Source: Chitinivibrio alkaliphilus ACht1
GTDB taxonomy: Bacteria > Fibrobacterota > Chitinivibrionia > Chitinivibrionales > Chitinivibrionaceae
Direction of reading: 5' to 3'
DNA: 64,000 bases
Assembly (NCBI RefSeq): GCF_000474745.1
Contig: NZ_ASJR01000006.1
Location: 62,001 to 126,000 of the forward strand
Part shown: positions 26,514 to 35,685 of the stretch, in pieces
How the letters are laid out: each line of letters starts with the position of its first letter
How positions within the stretch are numbered: the stretch's first letter is position 1
Program-made: the position numbers and the translations under genes
The notes under the pieces: generated by a model
Seen by the model: only the letters and a program-made list of their open reading frames with translations
What the model was told of the DNA's origin: nothing
The model's database searches: none

Positions 26514-27380
26514 ATGAAAAGAAGTGTATTCGTATTCGGGGAAGTCCTCTTTGATAGTTTTGATACGGGAAAAACTGTTTTAGGCGGAGCCCCGTTCAAC
26601 GTTGCGTGGAATCTGCAAGGATTTGGTCATACACCTCGATTTATCTCAGCTGTTGGTGCCGACGAAGATGGTGCGGCAATTTATTCTGCCATGGAACGTT
26701 GGCAGCTTAGTCGTGAATTTGTGCAACAAGATTATATTCATGGCACCGGACGTGTGATCATACACCTTGATAAAGAGGGGGAGCCACAGTATGATATCCT
26801 GCCGCAGCGTGCGTATGACTTTATACCCCGTACAGAGTTACCCCTAGAGGACGGAGATATCCTCTATTATGGCTCTCTTGCTGCACGAAGTGAAGTATCA
26901 CGAGAGAGTCTTTTTAATCTTTTAGATCGTGATGAGCTGCTGTGCTTTTGCGATATTAATATTCGAGAGCCCTGGTACGATTCTACCTGGGGGGAAGAGT
27001 TGTTGCGTGCTGCGGATATTCTGAAGGTAAATCGTGATGAACTCTTTTTCTTGGCAGGAGGTTTCACCGAAGATATTGTAGATGCCGCTCACTTACTTCG
27101 TAAACGCTATGAAATTTCCATGATTGTGGTTACCCTCGGTGAAGCGGGAGCATGGGTCGTTGATGATACAACATCTATTAATGTACCCGCAGCACCGGTT
27201 CAATCGTTTGTTGATCCCGTCGGTGCGGGAGATGCCTTTGCATCAGTTGTTTTAGATGAGTTAGCGCACCATAAAAAGTGTACTAAAGAAACGTTACAAA
27301 AGGCGGGGGGCTTTGCTGCCCGAGTCTGTGGAATGTCTGGGGCAACCTGTTCAGATCGGCAGTTTTATCAGTCGTACTAA
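26514..27380 (+). CDS. fruK: Fructokinase (PfkB family)
   Basis: This 288-residue ribokinase-family enzyme should phosphorylate free fructose to fructose-6-phosphate. The substrate-binding LGGAPFNVAWNL (residues 23-34), the ATP-site VVTLGEAGAWV and the anion-hole/catalytic loop DPVGAGDAF with Asp240 are complete. It is the first gene of a tight operon with sucrose-phosphate synthase 9 bases downstream. In Methylomicrobium, sps-spp-fruK-ams clusters use this enzyme to recycle fructose released by amylosucrase; that fits here. AAAGGATGG precedes the ATG. Confidence 0.88.
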   Translation: MKRSVFVFGEVLFDSFDTGKTVLGGAPFNVAWNLQGFGHTPRFISAVGADEDGAAIYSAMERWQLSREFVQQDYIHGTGRVIIHLDKEGEPQYDILPQRAYDFIPRTELPLEDGDILYYGSLAARSEVSRESLFNLLDRDELLCFCDINIREPWYDSTWGEELLRAADILKVNRDELFFLAGGFTEDIVDAAHLLRKRYEISMIVVTLGEAGAWVVDDTTSINVPAAPVQSFVDPVGAGDAFASVVLDELAHHKKCTKETLQKAGGFAARVCGMSGATCSDRQFYQSY

Positions 27381-27389
27381 GGAGAAAAA

Positions 27390-29540
27390 ATGGATAAGAA
27401 GCTAGTTATTGGGATGGTAAATATACACGGTCTGTTTCGTGGATATGATCAAGAATTAGGAATTAATCCTGATACGGGTGGACAGACGAAGTATGTACTC
27501 GACCTTGTAAAGGCTCTTTCACAGCGGGAAGAAGTAAAAGCCGTGTATGTATACACACGCCAGATTATTGATAAGAAGTATGATGCTTCCTATGCGCAGC
27601 TGGAAGAGCAGATAAATGAAAAAGCGTGGATTATTCGTATTCCCTTTGGTCCGAAACGATATTTACGTAAGGAAAAACTATGGCCACACATAGATAGCTT
27701 TGTCGATCAAACCCTAAATTACATCAGAAAGTCAAAGATTATTCCTCATGTATTTCATGGGCACTATGCTGATGGTGGATATGCGGCCAGCCAATTGGGG
27801 CTTCTCTTGGGTGTTCCCTCTATTTTTACGGGACACTCCTTAGGAAGAAGTAAGAAACGGCGTCTCCTTGAGAAGGGAAAACAGGAAGAGCGTTTGCAAG
27901 AAACCTTTCATTTTGATGAACGTATTGATGCGGAAGAATTCTCTCTTGACTCAGCAGCTTGTGTCGTTACCAGTACTGTTCAAGAGGTTGAGGAACAGTA
28001 TGCTGAGTATTCCTGTTATCATCCCGAAACCATGGAAGTAATACCCCCAGGGGTTGATCTTGACTCCTTTGAGCCCTATGATGAAAGCAATACAGATACC
28101 GCTTTGACGCGGCGTTTTGAACATTTTCTCACAGAACCGGATAAACCTGCTATCCTTGCCCTTGCTCGTCCCGATGACAGAAAGAATTTTGCCACCTTAA
28201 TACGAGCGTATGGAGAAAACAGAGAATTGCGTAACAAGGCCAATCTCATTCTTATTATGGGGAATCGGAAGGATATCAAGAGCTTCAGCCCAGAGCAGCG
28301 TAAAGTGCTCTATGAGGTATTATATTTAATTGATTACTACGATTTATATGGAAAGGTGGCCTACCCAAAACAGCACGATGGAGACGAGGTGCCCTTTGCC
28401 TATCGGTGGGCTGCATCGCGGCGCGGTATTTTTGTGAATCCCGCCTATACAGAACCCTTTGGCCTTACCTTGCTTGAGGCATCGGGGAGCGGCCTTCCCA
28501 TAGTCGCTACTAATGATGGTGGCCCCCAAGATATTATAATGAATTGTAAAAATGGATTGTTAATAGACCCTTTTGATACACGGGATATGGCGCAGAAGAT
28601 GTTGCGTCTGCTGACTTCCCCTGATCTTTGGCAACAGTATTCCCGTGCTGGTATCGAAAATACGCGTATCTATTATTCGTGGGATAACCATGTTGAAAAA
28701 TATCTTAAAGATCTTGGAGAGATTGTTGTTGGTAATCGTCCGCGTATATTTAATGTTGCAAAACGAGATTACCGTCTTTCCCAGATTGATCGGATTATCA
28801 TCACAGATATCGACAATACCCTGACGGGTGATGAAAATTCTCTGAAGGAGTTTTCTCAGCTGGTGCAGGAGATGCAGGGGCATATTGGGTTTGGCATTGC
28901 CACGGGCAGAAATAAGGATTCAGCCATGAAGCTCCTCTCCGAACTTGATGTTCCAGAGCCGGATATTATGGTAACATCTGTAGGTACAGAAATTTTCTAT
29001 GGAAAGAAACAAATTACTGATGAGTCATGGCAGAAGCGGATCAATTACCGGTGGGATCGCCAGGGTATCAGAAATCTGTTTGATAATGTGGAGGGCTTTT
29101 ACTATCAGGATGAGCCGCAACAATCAAAATATAAGATAAGCTATAAGCTTGATATGGAACGATCCATGTCGATAAAGAATATTAAGGAACTCCTATGGCG
29201 TGAAGGGTTTCATGCCAAGGTTGTTTTTTCCCTCGGTATGTACCTTGATTTTATTCCCATTCGGAGTGGAGACGGTCTTGCAATTCGCCAGCTCTCTTTC
29301 CGATGGGGTATTCCTTGGGAAAATATTTTAATAGCTGGTGACAGCGGTAATGATGAGGCAATGTTGAAGGGTGAAACCCTGGGCGTCGTTGTGGCCAACC
29401 ACAGCATGGAGTTGGAGAAATTACGCGGATATCCTCGTATCTACTTTTCTGATAAAAGTCATGCTGGCGGTATTATCGATGGTATATCCTACTATAACTT
29501 TTTAGACACGATTGAGATTCCCAATGAACGAATTGACTAA
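27390..29540 (+). CDS. sps: Sucrose-phosphate synthase with HAD phosphatase domain
   Basis: This 716-residue two-domain protein has a GT4 glycosyltransferase at about residues 1-460. Its family-typical start GLFRGYDQELGINPDTGGQ is followed by FTGHSLGRSK, LARPDDRKNF and the E-x7-E region PAYTEPFGLTLLEASGSGLP. The C-terminal HAD domain (about 475-710) has ITDIDNTLTG and AGDSGNDEAML, so it looks catalytically complete. It would join UDP-glucose and fructose-6-phosphate to sucrose-6-phosphate and perhaps dephosphorylate it. A separate phosphatase gene lies at 25571. The 3' end overlaps amylosucrase by 17 bases. Confidence 0.93.
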   Translation: MDKKLVIGMVNIHGLFRGYDQELGINPDTGGQTKYVLDLVKALSQREEVKAVYVYTRQIIDKKYDASYAQLEEQINEKAWIIRIPFGPKRYLRKEKLWPHIDSFVDQTLNYIRKSKIIPHVFHGHYADGGYAASQLGLLLGVPSIFTGHSLGRSKKRRLLEKGKQEERLQETFHFDERIDAEEFSLDSAACVVTSTVQEVEEQYAEYSCYHPETMEVIPPGVDLDSFEPYDESNTDTALTRRFEHFLTEPDKPAILALARPDDRKNFATLIRAYGENRELRNKANLILIMGNRKDIKSFSPEQRKVLYEVLYLIDYYDLYGKVAYPKQHDGDEVPFAYRWAASRRGIFVNPAYTEPFGLTLLEASGSGLPIVATNDGGPQDIIMNCKNGLLIDPFDTRDMAQKMLRLLTSPDLWQQYSRAGIENTRIYYSWDNHVEKYLKDLGEIVVGNRPRIFNVAKRDYRLSQIDRIIITDIDNTLTGDENSLKEFSQLVQEMQGHIGFGIATGRNKDSAMKLLSELDVPEPDIMVTSVGTEIFYGKKQITDESWQKRINYRWDRQGIRNLFDNVEGFYYQDEPQQSKYKISYKLDMERSMSIKNIKELLWREGFHAKVVFSLGMYLDFIPIRSGDGLAIRQLSFRWGIPWENILIAGDSGNDEAMLKGETLGVVVANHSMELEKLRGYPRIYFSDKSHAGGIIDGISYYNFLDTIEIPNERID

Positions 29541-31485
29541 GAATAGTGATACAGATACCTATCATGAGCATGCGCGTATCACCTTACGGCGGCTTATGCC
29601 CGTATTTGAGCGGCAATTGTCGAATACGGAAGAAGAGGTGCGGGAAACCTTTCTTGAACGGGTATCAACCCACTGGCCGCGCCTTTTCTCCCTGCTGTTT
29701 CAGCTTTACGGTCATCGATATGATTTCTTCTATCACCTGGAACAGCTTGCCATAGAGCTTTCGCAAACCTATTTAGAACGCCCCCAGCGTCTCAAAGAAC
29801 GTGATAAGCAGCGGGAGTATGACCCAACGTGGTTTATGTCCAACGAAATTGTTGGAGGAGCGATGTACGTGGGGCTTTTTACGGAAAATCTCCAAAGTCT
29901 CCGTGAAAATATTTCCTATTTTAAAGAGTTGGGCATTACCTATGTACATCTCATGCCACTCTTTGAAGAGCGGGAAGGGGAGAGTGATGGGGGATATGCC
30001 ATAAAGGATTATCGTTCTGTCAATCCTGAATTGGGAACCCTTGATGATTTACGTGAGGTGGCGCAGGCCTTTCAAGAGCAGGGGATTCTACTTGTTCTTG
30101 ATTTTGTATTTAACCATACTTCGGATGAGCATCTATGGGCAAAGAAGGCACAGTCGGGCGATCCGGAGTTTCAAGATTTCTACTATATATTTCCTGATCG
30201 TACGATTCCCAATCAGTACGAAGAGCATTTGCGCGAGATCTTTCCGACGGTGCGGCGGGGAAACTTTTCGTGGCATAACGGCATGAAAAAGTGGGTATGG
30301 ACTACCTTTAACAGTTATCAATGGGATTTAAAATATGCCAATCCATCAGTATTTCGTGCCATGCTTGGTGAGATGTTTTTCCTCGCAAATGTGGGAGTTG
30401 ATGTGCTTCGTTTGGACGCCGTTGCCTTTATTTGGAAAAAAATGGGTACGAATTGCGAAAATCTACCGGAGGCACATCTGCTTATTCAGGCATTTAATGC
30501 TGCTGTACGGATTGCCACACCAGGGCTCATTTTTAAATCAGAGGCTATCGTCCATCCCCGAGATGTACTAAGTTATGTTTCACCGGAAGAGTGTCATCTG
30601 TCCTATAATCCGCTTTTAATGGCCATGCTTTGGGAAGCCTTGGCAACACGGAAGGTACATCTTTTGCATGAATCGGTAAGTCGAAAATTCTCCATTCCGC
30701 AAAATACAATGTGGTGTAACTATTTGCGCTGTCACGACGATATCGGATGGACCTTTGACAATGATGATGCATGGCGTATCGGCATAGATCCGGAAGGACA
30801 TCGTGATTTTTTAAACCGTTTTTACACGGGGGATTTTGAAGGCTCTTTTGCCCGGGGGGTTCCCTTTCAGTATAATCCCGATACGGGGGATATGCGCATT
30901 TCCGGCACCCTCGCTTCCCTTGCGGGGCTTGAGCAAGCCATTGATGCTGAAGATGGGCTTTTGCAGGATATGGCTATCAAGCGCATAGTTCTCCTGAATA
31001 GTCTTATTATGAGTATGGGGGGAGTTCCCTTACTCTACCTTGGTGAAGAGTGGGGGGTGCTAAATGATTATGACTACATACATGATCCTCGAAAGTCTGA
31101 AGATAGTCGTTGGATTCACCGTTCTACCATGCGATGGGATTATATTGAAGGGCTTGACATGGAAGATTCGCTGCAGGGACGGATTTATCGACATATACAG
31201 CGGTTGATTCATTTGCGCAAAGAGCATACGGCCTTTTTTGGAGCGGCAATCGATGTCTTTTATAGCGGTAACGAACATGTTTTTGCCTTTATTCGTAATA
31301 ATATGGGGGCGCAAATTGTTGTTTTGGCGAATTTTTCTGAGGAGCCTCAAGAGGTTTCCGGCAATGTCATAAGGTCTCACGCCATCGGTCGCTTCTTCTA
31401 TGATATCTTTACAGAAGAGGAGATTTCCACCGCAAAACCCATTCCCCTTGGGCCATATCAGTTTCGGTGGTTAGAGCGTCGTTAG
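29524..31485 (+). CDS. ams: Amylosucrase (GH13)
   Basis: Amylosucrase splits sucrose and transfers glucose to growing alpha-1,4-glucan, releasing fructose. The 653-residue protein has the helical N-terminal domain of this subfamily, then the (beta/alpha)8 barrel with FVFNHTSDEH, the nucleophile region DVLRLDAVAF, the acid/base FKSEAIVHP and the third carboxylate CHDDIGW. The ATG at 29524 lies within the end of sps (17-base overlap), which suggests coupled translation. Together with fructokinase it would turn stored sucrose into glucan and fructose-6-phosphate when osmotic demand falls. Its stop overlaps the convergent gene end by four bases. Confidence 0.93.
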   Translation: MNELTKNSDTDTYHEHARITLRRLMPVFERQLSNTEEEVRETFLERVSTHWPRLFSLLFQLYGHRYDFFYHLEQLAIELSQTYLERPQRLKERDKQREYDPTWFMSNEIVGGAMYVGLFTENLQSLRENISYFKELGITYVHLMPLFEEREGESDGGYAIKDYRSVNPELGTLDDLREVAQAFQEQGILLVLDFVFNHTSDEHLWAKKAQSGDPEFQDFYYIFPDRTIPNQYEEHLREIFPTVRRGNFSWHNGMKKWVWTTFNSYQWDLKYANPSVFRAMLGEMFFLANVGVDVLRLDAVAFIWKKMGTNCENLPEAHLLIQAFNAAVRIATPGLIFKSEAIVHPRDVLSYVSPEECHLSYNPLLMAMLWEALATRKVHLLHESVSRKFSIPQNTMWCNYLRCHDDIGWTFDNDDAWRIGIDPEGHRDFLNRFYTGDFEGSFARGVPFQYNPDTGDMRISGTLASLAGLEQAIDAEDGLLQDMAIKRIVLLNSLIMSMGGVPLLYLGEEWGVLNDYDYIHDPRKSEDSRWIHRSTMRWDYIEGLDMEDSLQGRIYRHIQRLIHLRKEHTAFFGAAIDVFYSGNEHVFAFIRNNMGAQIVVLANFSEEPQEVSGNVIRSHAIGRFFYDIFTEEEISTAKPIPLGPYQFRWLERR

Positions 31486-31943
31486 AAAGTGACCCGTGCC
31501 TGAAATGACATGGTGTGTACCCAGTCTGTTTTTTCTGCATAGTTGCTGAGCCAAAATCCTTGAACGCGTGTGCGTTTTCCCAGAGCAATGTGGGAGGTAA
31601 GGTGTATACGGTGATTATGCCCGCCATGATAATTCCTGCCGAAGGGTGAGGGAGGTTTTTCCTGCATATCTAGGTACGCTCGGGTATAACTGAGTTGGGT
31701 GTGATTCTGGAGGCTGGGGGAAAGGCGTATCCCCGCTTCCATACTGGCAAAAGAGCCCGTTTCATTGCCGGTTGATATAGCGCCTGCACTTTCCGTGAAA
31801 AAGAGGGTAAGTGCATCGCGTAAAAGAAACTCCTGCGTAAGATCTCCATATCCTTCTCTCAGACGTTCTCTTTGAGAAAAACGGACACGTTTTTCAAAAG
31901 CAGCGGGCAGTTTTATCCCTATCGCGAAGCGTGGGGTCAGCTC
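31482..31943 (-). CDS. C-terminal part of the giant outer-membrane protein, -1 frame
   Basis: These 153 codons continue the protein of the gene to the right in the -1 frame. The extension reads ELTPRFAIGIKLP, keeps the same barrel-like composition and ends in FQARVTF; the final Phe is what an outer-membrane barrel needs. The upstream frame stops at 31937, two codons after an AAAAAAG run (31949-31943). There is no convincing ribosome site for independent translation. Either one A is missing in the sequence, or ribosomes shift at the heptamer. It is annotated separately only because the frame is broken. Confidence 0.7.
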   Translation of the reverse strand, partial: ELTPRFAIGIKLPAAFEKRVRFSQRERLREGYGDLTQEFLLRDALTLFFTESAGAISTGNETGSFASMEAGIRLSPSLQNHTQLSYTRAYLDMQEKPPSPFGRNYHGGHNHRIHLTSHIALGKRTRVQGFWLSNYAEKTDWVHTMSFQARVTF

Positions 31944-34774
31944 TTTTTTGTTTCTGCCTTTGGACGAATGCTGTGAAGCGTATCTCCTCGGGACGCGCGA
32001 TGGGACATGGTATTTGAAAGGCGGTGCTGTGCCTTGGCTGCATGGCGATACCAATAGGTTTCACCGTGTAACTCTGTGAAGGTATAGAGCACGGAGTCAA
32101 CATTTTGAGACAGGGTGGCGTAGCCGGGGAGGCGGGTTTTGGAAACTCCCTGAGTAGTATCGTGCATGTCTTCATGTATGGAAAAATTGAGGGACCATCC
32201 GTAGGAATGATCAGCGGTTCCCGATGAATAGGCTACATCCCACAAGAAGGCATTTGAAATGACCGGGGAATCGTCGTCACTCCACAGGGTTATTTCCCGT
32301 GCAAGGTAATCGCCGTACTCATCGGGAACGAATTGCCCCGTAAGGCTGTCTCTACTATGCGTTCCGGTACCTTTCGGTACGGGGGTATATTCCCAATTTT
32401 TCTCACGGGAACTCTCAGACCTGGTTGTATACTGGATATAAGATGAGAGCCGGTTATTGAGACGGTGTTGTCGGTCGGTTATGGAAAGGAGTACACTTTT
32501 TTGGTCTTGGTCCCCCTCGGTTCGTACGGTGTACGTACCGTGATACGCGATATGGTGGTTGGGTGATATATCGTGAGCAAGTTCTTGCTCCAGAGAGGTG
32601 AGGGAAAAACTATCACGGGCTGTACGGTGTGTTTCGCCCCCGCGTCGTTGCGTGTGGCGGTTGAGGCTTGTTTTTACTCGTAGTGGACTTCGTAGTTTTG
32701 TGGTAAGACGCGCTTCTAGCTCGCCATAATTGTTTTCCGGTTCGGGGGTTGTTCTCCACCGCTCCTCAGCAGAGAAGAGTAGTTGAAGGTTTTGCCGATC
32801 CATTTCGGCAGAAAAGGCTTGCTGTCTGAGGGTTTCTTCTCGCATTTCATTGCGCTGTACAGCGTAGGAAGTCTGGAGTATGGGGTGAGTACGCAGGGCT
32901 ATTTCTCCGCCATAGCGATTCCCCAGTTTTTCCACAGTGCTGTGTATTTGTCCACCTGAAAGGGTGAGGAAGAGACGTTGCGCGTAGGAAAGCGAGAGGT
33001 CTTGTTGCCACAGAAAGAGGCTGAGGCTATTGTCTTGGGAAATATCCCACTGACGTGCCAGGTCGTGATAATTTACCATTTGCGTACGATCAAAAAGAGA
33101 ATCAAAGGCGGTCAGGTGACTTTCAACAGTAGTTATCCACAGGTTATCAACATCTGTTGATAACTGAAGGGATGTGGATATACCTCCCGTAGAATGTGGG
33201 CTGAGAGCCTCATTAAAGGTGTTGGGATTTCGTAGTTCTCCCATCATATGTGACTGTATTCCTATCTGCTCATGAGGTGTATATTTTATCCGTGCGGCGC
33301 CGGTTGCGGTTTGCTTTGGAAGGATCGCATCCATTTCAGCAGAGTAGCGCCCTCCTTCTCCTACATAGAGATAGATATCTTCAAGAAAGGGAGTTTTTGC
33401 GGTATAGGATTCAAGGCGTGCAAGAAAAAGAGAGTCATATGAAGAGAATTTCTCCGGTGAAGTGGGGTCGTAGGGAAGATAGGTCCCTTCGGGGTCGGGA
33501 GAGAATTGTACCGTATATATGGGTACATTGGTGGTGCGTGCCTCCTCAGGAGGTTTCCAGAAATAGTTCCGAGTTTCCTCATGACGTTTATAGAGCCGAT
33601 ATCGTGACAGCATTTGCGGTATTTCATCGCGAGGTACTTCTCTGCCGGAGAGAATCCGCGGTGACTCCCCTGTACTTTTGGCAAGACGATCCTGTTCCTC
33701 CGGGCTATACTCCATGGTGCTGCGAGAAGGGGTATCTCCGAATATATGTAGCATTGCTTCCGTAATAAGGGTTGAGTCGGGGGCTGCAAGGGTAGAATGA
33801 ATACCCGTAGTTGCCTTGTCATACACACTATTTTGGTAAGAGTATTGAACTTGAATCAGGTGTGTTTCGCGAATTGCTTTTCGATTGGTAAAGTGAATGG
33901 AGCTTTCTCCATAATCAACATAGTAATGTCCTGTGTCACGTCCTTCTGAAAGGGGTACGCCGTTAATAGATACGTCTACACTTCCTGGCACAAGATATAA
34001 GGGGCCTACATGTTCTCCGTCAAGACGATAGATGCCCCCCTGTATACCTGTTTTCCCTTGAAAATACTGTGTTGCCCGTTGGACCGTGGTAAGCCCACCA
34101 TAGATTGTTGTGTACCCGTGTTCATAGGTGAGTGTTCCCCCAATACCGGTTGGATACAGTGGGTCTTGTCGAAACGAAGGGGGGGGGGTAATCTCTATGT
34201 CTCCGGCAAAGACTTCCCAGCGAGGGTTTTCCACATGGATAAAGATGCGGTCAAGCTCTCCAATGGCACGGGTTCCTCCCTCAAGAGATGAATTTTTATC
34301 TACAATAGAGCCGGAGATTTTTGTACTGTCAGTAATTGATCCCGCAAGGGTAATAGTAAGATCTTGCTCAATAGTACTGCGTCCCTGTCCTACTGCCAGG
34401 GTAATACCGGAACTTCCTTCTATGCGAATCGATTCAGAGTCCTGTGCTGCACGAGGAGAAGCGCGAGTAGTAAGATCGTGGGCGGCACTATCTTTTCCAT
34501 GGTCGGTATATCGCATGTACATACGCCGGATATCGGGGTAGAGGCGTGTGTAGGAGATGTACAGGGTTGTTTTTTGGCGGAGGGGAGATTCAAAATAGAG
34601 GGCGTTCTGTCCATGGGCGTAGGTCCATGCGGGCAGTAAGAGTGAGTCCTGCGTTTCTATGGTAATGGTTTCCGAGTTGATATGGTAGGGAGAAAGAAAG
34701 AGCGGGCCGCGCGTTCCTGCATCCACAGTGATAGTATCCCGGTGTGTTTCCATGGTAGTACCGGCACGCACCAC
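31937..34774 (-). CDS. Very large exported outer-membrane protein, frame broken near the 3' end
   Basis: The open frame gives 945 residues from a GTG at 34774, and about 1097 with the -1 extension to 31482. A block with SGSIVDKN, LDRIFIHVENPRWEVFAGDIE and SVDVSINGVPLSEGRDTGHYYVDYGESSIHF resembles linker motifs of SprA-like giant FCB outer-membrane proteins; strand-rich sequence follows. No signal peptide follows the GTG. In-frame sequence upstream encodes one (IHVTILTLFFFCFVVRAG), and the only codon placed after AGGAGGAG is an ATT at 34831, so the true start may be ATT. A C10 run (34188-34179) lies in the coding region. The gene is 17-18 bases from the PilZ gene if the ATT is used. Confidence 0.7.
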   Translation of the reverse strand: MVRAGTTMETHRDTITVDAGTRGPLFLSPYHINSETITIETQDSLLLPAWTYAHGQNALYFESPLRQKTTLYISYTRLYPDIRRMYMRYTDHGKDSAAHDLTTRASPRAAQDSESIRIEGSSGITLAVGQGRSTIEQDLTITLAGSITDSTKISGSIVDKNSSLEGGTRAIGELDRIFIHVENPRWEVFAGDIEITPPPSFRQDPLYPTGIGGTLTYEHGYTTIYGGLTTVQRATQYFQGKTGIQGGIYRLDGEHVGPLYLVPGSVDVSINGVPLSEGRDTGHYYVDYGESSIHFTNRKAIRETHLIQVQYSYQNSVYDKATTGIHSTLAAPDSTLITEAMLHIFGDTPSRSTMEYSPEEQDRLAKSTGESPRILSGREVPRDEIPQMLSRYRLYKRHEETRNYFWKPPEEARTTNVPIYTVQFSPDPEGTYLPYDPTSPEKFSSYDSLFLARLESYTAKTPFLEDIYLYVGEGGRYSAEMDAILPKQTATGAARIKYTPHEQIGIQSHMMGELRNPNTFNEALSPHSTGGISTSLQLSTDVDNLWITTVESHLTAFDSLFDRTQMVNYHDLARQWDISQDNSLSLFLWQQDLSLSYAQRLFLTLSGGQIHSTVEKLGNRYGGEIALRTHPILQTSYAVQRNEMREETLRQQAFSAEMDRQNLQLLFSAEERWRTTPEPENNYGELEARLTTKLRSPLRVKTSLNRHTQRRGGETHRTARDSFSLTSLEQELAHDISPNHHIAYHGTYTVRTEGDQDQKSVLLSITDRQHRLNNRLSSYIQYTTRSESSREKNWEYTPVPKGTGTHSRDSLTGQFVPDEYGDYLAREITLWSDDDSPVISNAFLWDVAYSSGTADHSYGWSLNFSIHEDMHDTTQGVSKTRLPGYATLSQNVDSVLYTFTELHGETYWYRHAAKAQHRLSNTMSHRASRGDTLHSIRPKAETKKS

Positions 34775-34848
34775 AAAACAGAAAAAAAACAGAGTGAGAA
34801 TGGTGACGTGTATCGGGGGAGGATGAAAAATAGCTCCTCCTGACGCCC

Positions 34849-35529
34849 TTAGAGTAAATCCATGAGCTCATCCTGCTGGCTGTCAAGGATGGAGTCAACA
34901 CGGGTACTGATGCCCGGTGCAGTAGACTCTATTTCTCCCCACTCTACTTTGCGAATAATACGTAACTCGATGGGGGTTTTCAGGGAGAGTTCGTTTATTA
35001 CGATAAAAACCCGCTGATTCTCCTTCCAGTTTCGTGAGGACGTGATAATAAAGAATCCGGTATCAGAAATATTCAGGGTGGTCGTTTTTTCCTGCACGCC
35101 CGTAAAATCGCGAGTGTCAGAAAGGGTTACATTGAGATTAATCTCTTTTCGTTGGGATGTACGCATGATTCGAGGATCAAAAAGACGAGCTTCTTTTTCT
35201 ATGAAATCTTCCACTGTTTCTACATCATCGCGGTGATGCATGAGATTAATCTGTCCCGAATCGGTATTCCATTTTACTCGTGCAAAGGGATAGATTTTTT
35301 CCATCTCCTTCAAGATTGTTTTTTCATGGGGATCCATTTTTACAAACGTAGAAATATCAACCAAAACGCCATTGATGGGCAGGATTTGGGGAATGTTTTC
35401 TATTTCATGGCCCGAAGAAATAACGTAGTGACGAATATTGAGATTTGTAAAGTGGGTTTTGTATGCTTGAGCTCCCGCACTTTTACACACAATCATTATA
35501 TTAATATCGTTGCGATCTATTTTTCTCAT
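34849..35529 (-). CDS. PilZ-domain protein with receiver-like N-terminus
   Basis: The protein has 226 residues. The C-terminal half (about 120-225) is a PilZ domain that should bind cyclic di-GMP: the arginine motif RTSQR lies at its start and NISDTG (the D/N-x-S-x-x-G motif) about 30 residues later. The N-terminal 110 residues (INIMIVCKSAG, INGVLVDIS) look like a degenerate receiver fold without a clear phospho-acceptor. The gene directly precedes the giant surface-protein gene on the same strand, so c-di-GMP control of surface behaviour is a plausible but unproven link. Confidence 0.75.
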   Translation of the reverse strand: MRKIDRNDINIMIVCKSAGAQAYKTHFTNLNIRHYVISSGHEIENIPQILPINGVLVDISTFVKMDPHEKTILKEMEKIYPFARVKWNTDSGQINLMHHRDDVETVEDFIEKEARLFDPRIMRTSQRKEINLNVTLSDTRDFTGVQEKTTTLNISDTGFFIITSSRNWKENQRVFIVINELSLKTPIELRIIRKVEWGEIESTAPGISTRVDSILDSQQDELMDLL

Positions 35530-35607
35530 AACTGCCTTTAGGTAGTTTCTTTTCGTAAGAATATACGTTTTTTAAGGAAAAAAAGCACCCTTTTGTTGTT
35601 TAAAAAT

Positions 35608-35636
35608 AAAAAGAAGGGTGGGGAACCCTTCTTTTT
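35608..35636. terminator. Bidirectional terminator
   Basis: AAAAAGAAGGGT (35608-35619) and ACCCTTCTTTTT (35625-35636) form a perfect 12-bp stem with loop GGGGA. On the minus strand the stem is followed by TTTTTATTTTT, so it ends transcription from the 58-codon gene at 35686. A second perfect 7-bp hairpin (ACTGAAC / GTTCAGT, 35641-35660) lies between that gene and this one. Confidence 0.8.
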
Positions 35637-35685
35637 ACCTACTGAACGGGGAGGTTCAGTATTCAGTTTTCACGGGGAAAAGGTA

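Noticed and set aside
31894-32175. 93-codon minus-strand frame overlapping the giant outer-membrane gene
   Set aside because: Third frame of the same region, without similarity or a ribosome site; the -1 continuation explains the region better.
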